Origin: Candidatus Iainarchaeum sp.
GTDB taxonomy: Archaea > Iainarchaeota > Iainarchaeia > Iainarchaeales > Iainarchaeaceae
Reading direction: 5' to 3'
Length of the DNA stretch: 12,624 nt
Assembly: GCA_013331625.1 (NCBI GenBank)
Contig: DUGC01000056.1
Coordinates: 1-12,624 of the forward strand
Every line of letters begins with the position of its first letter. The first letter of the stretch is position 1. Position numbers and translations under genes: made by a program. Of the stretch, positions 5,778-11,567 are shown in pieces. A model generated the notes under the pieces. It saw only the letters and a program-made list of their open reading frames with translations. It had not been told where the DNA came from and searched no databases.

Positions 5778-5838
5778 GGCATGGTTGGGACTGTACCCGA
5801 AAAAAACCATGCCTGTTTTGTAATTTCTGGTTTTTTTC
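5778..5838 (+). terminator. Stem-loop plus T-rich terminator after NYN gene
   Basis: GGCATGGTT (5778-5786) and AACCATGCC (5805-5813) form a perfect 9-bp stem, with a possible inner GGG/CCC pairing (5787-5789/5796-5798). It is followed by TGTTTTG and then TTTTTTT at 5831-5837. A second perfect 11-bp pairing, GAAAAAAACCA (5799-5809) with TGGTTTTTTTC (5828-5838), shares bases with the first and cannot form at the same time. The T-tracts fit archaeal termination ahead of the RIO1 promoter. Confidence 0.6.
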
Positions 5839-5850
5839 ATACGCTGAATT

Positions 5851-5859
5851 GTTATAAAC
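5851..5859 (+). promoter_or_regulatory. TATA box of RIO1 gene
   Basis: GTTATAAAC is centred at 5855, 26 bp before ATG 5881. It lies after the terminator-like hairpins, so RIO1 is transcribed independently of the NYN gene. Confidence 0.7.
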
Positions 5860-5880
5860 TGTTCCTGCCTACTTTGGTTT

Positions 5881-6684
5881 ATGCACGAGTACGAAGAGTT
5901 CGATGATGAGATTTATGAAAAGATGAAGATGCGCATTCGCAGCGAGACCGACCGAAAGATATTCCAGCAGGTCTTTGATTCGAAAACCTTCGAAGCCATG
6001 CAGGCACTTGCCAACAAAGGATCGATTGATGTCCTGGAGCACATCATCAGCACGGGGAAAGAGGCGCATGTGTTCATCGCATCCGATGTCTCGGGCAACA
6101 AGCGCGCGGTGAAGATTTTCAAAAAAGAGACAACGCACTTCAAGAAAATGAACCAGTACATCGACGGGGACCCGCGCTTCCGCAACCTTGCAACCGACCG
6201 CAGGGGACTCGTGCTTGCATGGGCGCGAAAAGAATACAAAAACCTTGTTGCTGCAAGCAACGCGCACCTTGCAGTTCCATTGCCAATAGCCATCCGTGAG
6301 AACACGATTGTAATGGAATTCATAGGCGAAGGGGAGAATGCCGCCCCAAGGCTTAAAGATATTGTGCCCGCTGAAAAAGACCTCATAGAATTCCGCAAGC
6401 AGACGGTGCAGTTCCTTTCAGGGCTCTACCTTGCAGGGCTGGTACATGCCGACCTTTCCGAGTACAACATCCTTGTGAAAGGTAAAGAGCTTACCATGAT
6501 TGATTTTGCGCAGGCGCTATTGCTCAACCACCCGCGCGCAAAGGAATTCTTCGAGCGCGATGTCGCAAACATGGCATCATACTTTTCAAAGGCGGGGCTG
6601 GAAACTTCGTATGGGGAACTTTACGCGATGGTGAAAAAGGAAAAGGAAAGGTCGGCAAAAGTGCCAAGGCTGCGGAAAACCTAA
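5881..6684 (+). CDS. RIO1-type atypical serine/threonine protein kinase
   Basis: A 267-aa protein, typical of archaeal Rio1. The N-terminal winged part is followed by the RIO P-loop ISTGKEAHVF (56-65), the nucleotide-binding lysine in AVKIFKKE (K78), the Rio1-specific flexible-loop region FKKMNQYIDGDPRFRN (87-102) and WARKEYKNL (114-122). The catalytic loop is HADLSEYNIL (189-198; D191, N196) and the metal-binding loop MIDFAQAL (206-213; D208). YIDGDPRF and HADLSEYN separate Rio1 from Rio2. Rio1 acts in late 40S/30S maturation, binding pre-rRNA particles with ATP-dependent release. All catalytic residues are present. Its neighbours fit: the Dim2-like KH protein downstream binds the 3' end of small-subunit rRNA. 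Confidence 0.95.
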   Translation: MHEYEEFDDEIYEKMKMRIRSETDRKIFQQVFDSKTFEAMQALANKGSIDVLEHIISTGKEAHVFIASDVSGNKRAVKIFKKETTHFKKMNQYIDGDPRFRNLATDRRGLVLAWARKEYKNLVAASNAHLAVPLPIAIRENTIVMEFIGEGENAAPRLKDIVPAEKDLIEFRKQTVQFLSGLYLAGLVHADLSEYNILVKGKELTMIDFAQALLLNHPRAKEFFERDVANMASYFSKAGLETSYGELYAMVKKEKERSAKVPRLRKT

Positions 6685-6730
6685 ATTTCTGATTTTTATA
6701 TCCGTAAATCTGCCTATTGCGAACCGCAGC

Positions 6731-6755
6731 GTATATAATAATATATATAATATAT
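6731..6755 (+). promoter_or_regulatory. TATA-rich promoter of KH/topoisomerase VI transcript
   Basis: GTATATAATA (6731-6740) is centred about 27 bp before ATG 6763, the standard position. It is followed by more alternating AT up to 6755, an unusually long easily melted tract. It probably drives KH, TopVIB and TopVIA together, as those genes are separated by 10 and 2 nt. Confidence 0.65.
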
Positions 6756-6762
6756 TAGAAAT

Positions 6763-7293
6763 ATGGAAAATACGGAAGTTATCCTTGTCCCCCATGACAG
6801 GATAGGGGCCATTATAGGCAAGGCAGGGGCTTCAAAGCGCGATATTGAGAAAAAGACCGCTACAGAGCTTGTAATAGATAGCGATGAGGGTGAAGTTGAA
6901 ATAATAATGAAGGGCGACCCCGTCAAATACTGGAAGGCCACAAGGATTGTCAAGGCAATAGGAAGGGGCTTTTCGCCAGAGCATGCGCTCAGGCTGCTAA
7001 ATGACGATTGCCTTTTTGAACTTATCGAGCTTGAGGAAATACTGGGGAAAAACAAGAGCAGGATGCAGGCAAAAAAGGGAAGGGTAATAGGGGCGCACGG
7101 AATGGCCCGCGAGGAAATAGAGCGCGACACCGGCGCCAATATTTCTGTTTACGGAAAGACAATCGGGATTATCGGAAAGGAAGAGGAAATCGGGAAGGCC
7201 AAAAGGGCAATCGAAATGCTTTTGGGCGGAGTTGGGCACCAGTCGGTGTTCAACAGCCTTAGGAAAGAGGATCACGGAAACTTTGAATTGTGA
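6763..7293 (+). CDS. Two-KH-domain protein of Dim2/PNO1 type
   Basis: A 176-aa protein with two KH-type RNA-binding domains. The first has VPHDRIGAIIGKAGASKRDI (9-28) with the GxxG loop GKAG; the second has KGRVIGAHGMAREEIE (105-120) with GAHG. Between them is the segment FSPEHALRLLNDDCLFELIE (70-89), characteristic of archaeal Dim2 and eukaryotic Pno1. Pno1/Dim2 binds the 3' end of small-subunit rRNA during late maturation, and the archaeal protein is also linked to aIF2. The placement after RIO1 and in the same block as aIF2-beta and aIF1A agrees. The stop at 7293 lies 10 nt before the GTG start of topoisomerase VI subunit B. Confidence 0.92.
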   Translation: MENTEVILVPHDRIGAIIGKAGASKRDIEKKTATELVIDSDEGEVEIIMKGDPVKYWKATRIVKAIGRGFSPEHALRLLNDDCLFELIELEEILGKNKSRMQAKKGRVIGAHGMAREEIERDTGANISVYGKTIGIIGKEEEIGKAKRAIEMLLGGVGHQSVFNSLRKEDHGNFEL

Positions 7294-7303
7294 GGGTGAA
7301 AAG

Positions 7304-9040
7304 GTGGCGGAAGAGAAAACTATACAGGAACATGAAATCGGCCTGAGCGCAGAGGACATTGCAAAGGAATTCAAGGAGCACAGCGTGGCAGAGTTCTTCA
7401 AAAAGAACATGCAGATGCTCGGCCTTACAGGAAAGATCAAGACACTCACCACAATTATCCACGAATACGTCACAAATTCACTTGATGCATGCGAAGAGGC
7501 AAAGATCCTGCCCGATATTGAGGTGCAGATAAAAGAGCTCGGCGAGGAATATTACGAGATAACAGTAAAGGATAACGGCCCGGGCCTCACAAAGGAAACC
7601 GTGGGAAAAGCGCTCGGCAAGCTTTTGGCAGGGACAAAGTTCCACAGGATGATGCAGATGCGCGGCCAGCAGGGGATAGGCGCGGCAGGATGCACAATGC
7701 TCTCCCAGATCACGACAGGAAAAGCCACGAGCGTCATCACGGGAACATCAAAGGGAAAGCCATTTAGCGCAGAGATAACGATTGACCCCAAAAAAAATGA
7801 GCCAAAGCTTGACAATATCAGCGAACTTGACAAGGAGTTCCACGGGACCATCATCAGGGCAAAATTCAAGGGCGTGAAATACGTGAACTCGGAGCAGGCC
7901 CCGATGGAATACCTGCGAAGGACAGCGGTTGCAAACCCGCACGCGCAGATAACCCTAATTGAGCCAAGCGGGCAGAAAATAATATTCAAGCGCACTCTCA
8001 AGGAAGTGCCGGCGCGGCCTGTTGAAATGAAGCCGCATCCGCGCGGAGTGGCAATTGATGACCTTATCACGCTTGCAAAATACAGCGATACAAGGAAAGT
8101 CTCGAGCTTTCTCAAAAACAGCTTTGACCGCGTGGGGGACAAGGCATTGGAGGAGCTTGCAAAAGGGATTTCATTTGACATGAACAAAGACCCAAGGCAG
8201 CTTGGATGGGATGAGGCAGAGGAAATAATAAAGCAGTTCAAAAAGATCACATTCATCGCCCCGCGCACTGACGGGCTCATACCTGTGGGAGAAGAGAGGA
8301 TACAAAAGAGCCTGCAGAGCATTGTCAACCCCGAATTCCTAAATGTCGTGACAAGAAAGCCCTCGGTTTACAGCGGCGGGTTCCCGTTCCAGATAGAAGT
8401 GGGGATTGCATACGGCGGGGACGCCGGAAGGGTTGCGGAGGCAAATGAAGAAGGCGTTTCGCAGCGCAAAATAGAGATCATGAGGTTTGCAAACAGGGCG
8501 CCGCTGCTCTTTGATACCGGAGGGTGCGCCATCACAAAGGCAGTGCAGTCAATTGACTGGAAGCGCTACGGGATGAAGGACTTTGAAAATGCCCCGCTCA
8601 CCATATTTGTCAATTTAATTTCAGTGCACATCCCGTATACATCTGCAGGAAAGCAGGCAATTTCGGATGAGGATGAGATCATGGAGGAGCTGCGCCTTGC
8701 CCTCATGGACACGGGAAGGCGCATCTACACATTCATAGGCCGCCAGAGAAGGCTTGCGGAAAAGGAAGCAAAGAGGAAGATGTTCTACAAGTACGCAACA
8801 GAGGTCGCGTACGCGGTTTCAGAGCTTACGGGAAAAACCAAGAAAGACATAGAGCAAAAGCTCCACTCGATCGTGCTCAAGCACCTCAAGCTCGAAGAGC
8901 AGAAGGAAAAGGAGATGGACCAGAAGAGCGAGATGAGCGAAGAGGAAATTGAAAAGGAGTACGAAAAGCGCAAGGCAAGGGAAAAGAAGGATTCTGAAAA
9001 AAAGCAGAAGAAAAAGGGAATTTCCGGGGGAGATGAGTGA
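7304..9040 (+). CDS. top6B: DNA topoisomerase VI subunit B
   Basis: A 578-aa protein with the GHKL (Bergerat) ATPase fold: HEYVTNSLDACEEA (53-66; E54 catalytic base, N58 for Mg), DNGPGL (90-95), the lid LGKLLAGTKFHR (104-115) and GQQGIGAAG (121-129). Transducer-domain segments such as FANRAPLLFDTGGCAITKAV follow. SVAEFFKKNMQMLG near the N-terminus is typical of Top6B. Subunit B hydrolyses ATP to close the gate while subunit A cuts DNA; the A2B2 enzyme relaxes and decatenates DNA. GTG 7304 is chosen because GGTGA (7295-7299), complementary to the 16S 3' end, precedes it by 4 nt. An in-frame ATG at 7232 would overlap the KH gene by 62 nt. The last about 48 residues are almost all Lys/Glu/Asp/Arg, probably a disordered or coiled tail. 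Confidence 0.96.
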   Translation: MAEEKTIQEHEIGLSAEDIAKEFKEHSVAEFFKKNMQMLGLTGKIKTLTTIIHEYVTNSLDACEEAKILPDIEVQIKELGEEYYEITVKDNGPGLTKETVGKALGKLLAGTKFHRMMQMRGQQGIGAAGCTMLSQITTGKATSVITGTSKGKPFSAEITIDPKKNEPKLDNISELDKEFHGTIIRAKFKGVKYVNSEQAPMEYLRRTAVANPHAQITLIEPSGQKIIFKRTLKEVPARPVEMKPHPRGVAIDDLITLAKYSDTRKVSSFLKNSFDRVGDKALEELAKGISFDMNKDPRQLGWDEAEEIIKQFKKITFIAPRTDGLIPVGEERIQKSLQSIVNPEFLNVVTRKPSVYSGGFPFQIEVGIAYGGDAGRVAEANEEGVSQRKIEIMRFANRAPLLFDTGGCAITKAVQSIDWKRYGMKDFENAPLTIFVNLISVHIPYTSAGKQAISDEDEIMEELRLALMDTGRRIYTFIGRQRRLAEKEAKRKMFYKYATEVAYAVSELTGKTKKDIEQKLHSIVLKHLKLEEQKEKEMDQKSEMSEEEIEKEYEKRKAREKKDSEKKQKKKGISGGDE

Positions 9041-9042
9041 AT

Positions 9043-10140
9043 ATGGCGGGCGGCAGGGACAAGGAAGTCGTAAAAAGGCTCGATGGGATAGGGGAAACGC
9101 TCCTCAGGCAGATAGAGAAAAGCGAGAGTCCCACATACCAGGTGCCTGTAAGGACACTCAACAACATATTTTTTGACAAGAAGAGCGGCACCATAAAACT
9201 TGGCGATAAAGTGAGCGACAGGAATTTTTTGAACATAGCGCACAGCCGCAAATTCATGCAGACACTGCTTGTCGCATCCGAAATAAAGAAAGTGATAGGC
9301 GCGCAGGCCACAGTGAGCATCCGTGACCTCTACTACGCGCTCAAGCACACAATCGAGGGCACGCAGGAGAACACTTTTGAAGACCAGAGCGAATCCGATC
9401 CATGCATCGAGGACATTGAAGCTTCCCTTGATTTATTGCGCGAAGAGCTGCACTTGGCAGCTTCTGCAAAAGGGATAATTGCAGGGGATGTGCAGCTGCG
9501 TGACGGAAAGGACAACATTGACCTTGCAAAAATGGGATCAGGAGGATGGAGTGTCCCGAGCAATGTCGAGCCTGAAAACATCGAATTCAAGAAAGTGAAA
9601 GCAGATTATGTGCTCTTCATTGAAAAGGATGCAGTGTGGAGGAGATTTAACGAGGACCAGTTCTGGAAAAAGAACAACTGCATAATCCTTACCGGAAGGG
9701 GACAGCCCGGAAGGGGCGAGAGGAGGATGGCCCAGCGCCTCAACAAGGAATTCGGCCTGCCGCTGCTGGTCTTATGCGATGCAGACCCTTGGGGGATGTA
9801 CATATACTCGGTGATAAAGCAGGGATCAATATCGCTCTCATACTCAGAAGAAAAGCTTGCAACACCTGCAGCAAAATTCATCGGTCTCACAACAAGGGAT
9901 GTTGAAACCTACAAGATACCAAAGGAAGTCACGATCAAGCTCAACCAGCTCGATGTGAAAAGGCTCAAGGAAATGGAATCTTATGAATGGTTCCAGAAAA
10001 AGGAGTGGAAGGAAGAGTTTTCGAACATGAAAGAAAAGGCCTACAAGCTCGAGCTTGAAGCACTGAGCAAAAAAGGCATAAGGTTCATAACTGAAGAGTA
10101 TGTTCCGCGAAAAATCAAGGAAGAGGACTACCTGCCGTAA
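9043..10140 (+). CDS. top6A: DNA topoisomerase VI subunit A (Spo11-like)
   Basis: A 365-aa protein of standard length. The winged-helix (CAP) domain carries TVSIRDLYYALKHT (90-103), where the second Tyr of DLYY (Y98) is the expected DNA-linking nucleophile. The Toprim domain has FIEKDAVWRRF (192-202; E194), ILTGRGQPGRGERRM (215-229) and LVLCDADPWGMYIYSVIK (242-259), with D246 and D248 as metal ligands. It makes the double-strand break through which the second duplex passes. ATG 9043 lies 2 nt after the subunit B stop and 6 nt after a GGAGATGA-like Shine-Dalgarno sequence inside the end of that gene; a GTG at 9037 overlapping the stop is the alternative. It converges with the - strand HExxH gene, leaving a 39-nt gap. 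Confidence 0.96.
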   Translation: MAGGRDKEVVKRLDGIGETLLRQIEKSESPTYQVPVRTLNNIFFDKKSGTIKLGDKVSDRNFLNIAHSRKFMQTLLVASEIKKVIGAQATVSIRDLYYALKHTIEGTQENTFEDQSESDPCIEDIEASLDLLREELHLAASAKGIIAGDVQLRDGKDNIDLAKMGSGGWSVPSNVEPENIEFKKVKADYVLFIEKDAVWRRFNEDQFWKKNNCIILTGRGQPGRGERRMAQRLNKEFGLPLLVLCDADPWGMYIYSVIKQGSISLSYSEEKLATPAAKFIGLTTRDVETYKIPKEVTIKLNQLDVKRLKEMESYEWFQKKEWKEEFSNMKEKAYKLELEALSKKGIRFITEEYVPRKIKEEDYLP

Positions 10141-10179
10141 AGGCGGGATTTCCGGCAAATTTCCAGTTGAAGCCGCGGT

Positions 10180-11013
10180 TTATTTCACCCACAACTGGTA
10201 TTCTTTTTTCCTTGCAAGCGCTTTCACTTTTCCCCAAAATATTGTTTCCCAGTTCCCGCCGTTTTTACGCGCTTCGTTGACTGAGTCTGATAATATTTTT
10301 AGTCCTTCTAGGTATCCTTGCCTTTGGTCATCTTTTCGATCTAGTGTGAGTTCTATTTTGCCGCGTTTGAGTGTGCCCTTAGAATACGAGTATGCTGCAC
10401 CTGCTGCCTGTGCCAAGGTTTCATTGAAATTGTATCTTTTGTGGGCTAGTTCATGTACGGCTGTTTCTTCCATGAGTTCTGGTTTCATTGGGGAAAATAT
10501 TGTTTCGTGCGGGTATGCATAGGCGAGTGTTCCTGTGAGGCTTCCTATGCGGCCATTTCTTTGGGGACTGAGGGTTGTGAGCAGCATTGATACTCTTCCA
10601 AACAGGTTTTCTCTTGCAGTTGCATCAAGTCGGGGTGTTTGCTTGAGGAAATCCTGTATGTCTTTGAAAGTGATTTTTCTTGCGCGTTGCAGGTTTTTCC
10701 CCACTACTTCTTCTATTTCCCACGGGCCCATCTTGGGTTCGGCCCTTTGAACGAGCCATTTAAAGCCCTTTGTGATCCCCCGCCATTCGGTTTTTGTGAA
10801 ATCCTGTATTGCAGGATTCTTCCTTTTTGCCCGGGATTGTTTGAACCTTAAAACCCTTTTAAGCAGCTCAAGGGCAAATGGATCAAGCGGCGCGTCTATT
10901 CCTTCAAAAAAAGGCCTGACGACACTCTCTTTTACACGCCCCCTCTTTACACGGTTATTCCTGCGAAATCCAAGCAACCCGGGAATGGGAATTGGATTGA
11001 AATGCCGCTCCAT
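10180..11013 (-). CDS. Putative HExxH zinc metallopeptidase, unknown family
   Basis: A 277-aa protein I do not recognise as a known family. The clear landmark is EETAVHELAHKRYNFNETLA (182-201), with HELAH at 187-191 and an acidic residue E198 seven residues later. This fits the zinc-binding HExxH helix plus a third ligand, as in gluzincin-type peptidases. The preceding segment LAYAYPHETIFSPMKPEL (163-180) could be the edge strand that positions substrate. The N-terminal about 60 residues are rich in Arg and Lys (FRRNNRVKRGRVKES). No signal peptide or membrane helix is evident, so the protein is probably cytoplasmic. Codon choice looks different from neighbours, with more A/T-ending codons. 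The start is 8 nt after the membrane-protein gene upstream, so the two may form a unit. Peptidase activity is inferred only from the motif. Confidence 0.6.
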   Translation of the reverse strand: MERHFNPIPIPGLLGFRRNNRVKRGRVKESVVRPFFEGIDAPLDPFALELLKRVLRFKQSRAKRKNPAIQDFTKTEWRGITKGFKWLVQRAEPKMGPWEIEEVVGKNLQRARKITFKDIQDFLKQTPRLDATARENLFGRVSMLLTTLSPQRNGRIGSLTGTLAYAYPHETIFSPMKPELMEETAVHELAHKRYNFNETLAQAAGAAYSYSKGTLKRGKIELTLDRKDDQRQGYLEGLKILSDSVNEARKNGGNWETIFWGKVKALARKKEYQLWVK

Positions 11014-11021
11014 AATTAGGA

Positions 11022-11567
11022 TTAATTTTTCTCATTAATATTACTTGGGGATAAAAATTTTGACATTTTCCAGGCTAACTTCCCCCCATAATGCCCCGCC
11101 AGCACTGCAATTAAGAGCAGCCCGCTGTCCACAACAAAATCCCGCAGGATATAGGCAACGCCGGGGTATGCATTTGTGAGCCAGTAGCCCACATTGTGCA
11201 AAAACACTGCCGCAAAAATTATTGCAATCAATCTGGCTCCGTTCTTTTTCGGGTCTTGCGTCCTTGCGCCGAACGCAAGTGCAAGAATTGCAACGAATAT
11301 GTGCACTCCGGTGTGGAAAATCCAGTCAGGAAGCAATACCCATGCGGGAAACTCACGGGCACTGAAAGCCATCACCTTGCCACGGCCGAAAAGAATGAAG
11401 AAAACGGCGCATTTCAGCCAGATTATTGCCTGCAGGCAGGCATAGTAGAGAGCAATTTTCTTTTCCCCGTCACTTAGCACAGCAATCCAGTGCGCAATAA
11501 GGATTATTAATAGAATTACCAAAGGTACTGTAATGGCCAATAACCAGTCGATTGAGCACTTTTTCAC
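11022..11567 (-). CDS. Five-helix integral membrane protein of unknown function
   Basis: About 181 aa from the GTG at 11567. I do not recognise the family. Numbered from that start, membrane segments lie near 8-30, 38-60, 74-100, 111-129 and 139-160. Polar features inside or beside helices are the IFHTGVH pair (H85 and H89), FLHNVGYW (H124) and a conserved-looking RDFVVDSGLLL, so a metal or cofactor site is possible but unproven. The start is uncertain: an in-frame ATG at 11615 would overlap the divergent acyl-CoA synthetase by 83 bp, and TTG 11540 or 11522 would shrink or avoid the overlap but cut into the first helix. The gene ends 8 nt before the HExxH gene, suggesting co-transcription. 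Confidence 0.65.
   Translation of the reverse strand: MKKCSIDWLLAITVPLVILLIILIAHWIAVLSDGEKKIALYYACLQAIIWLKCAVFFILFGRGKVMAFSAREFPAWVLLPDWIFHTGVHIFVAILALAFGARTQDPKKNGARLIAIIFAAVFLHNVGYWLTNAYPGVAYILRDFVVDSGLLLIAVLAGHYGGKLAWKMSKFLSPSNINEKN
11035..11044 (-). promoter_or_regulatory. TATA-like element of HExxH gene
   Basis: TTAATATTAC (+ strand) contains the palindromic TAATATTA at 11036-11043, centred about 26 bp before the HExxH start at 11013. It lies inside the last codons and stop region of the upstream membrane-protein gene. The HExxH gene could therefore be transcribed alone as well as from an upstream promoter. Confidence 0.5.
11503..11512 (+). promoter_or_regulatory. TATA box of acyl-CoA synthetase gene
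   Basis: ATTATTAATA is centred about 26 bp before ATG 11533. It sits within the region coding for the first membrane helix of the divergent - strand gene, so promoter and coding sequence are superimposed. Confidence 0.6.

Noticed and set aside
5778..5838. Attenuator or riboswitch controlling RIO1
   Set aside because: The overlapping stems look switch-like, but the RIO1 TATA box (5851-5859) is downstream of them and gives a leaderless start, so RIO1's own transcript does not include them.
7232..7303. Upstream ATG for topoisomerase VI subunit B
   Set aside because: It would overlap the KH gene by 62 nt and add residues not typical of the family; GTG 7304 has a GGTGA ribosome-binding sequence.
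7552..8328. Long open frame (258 codons) on the - strand
   Set aside because: It lies wholly antisense to the ATPase domain of topoisomerase VI subunit B, has no recognisable domain and no promoter at the expected position; it is a shadow of that gene's codon bias.
10100..10522. 140-codon + strand open frame after topoisomerase VI subunit A
   Set aside because: Antisense to the HExxH gene, whose - strand reading gives a coherent protein with its own TATA element.
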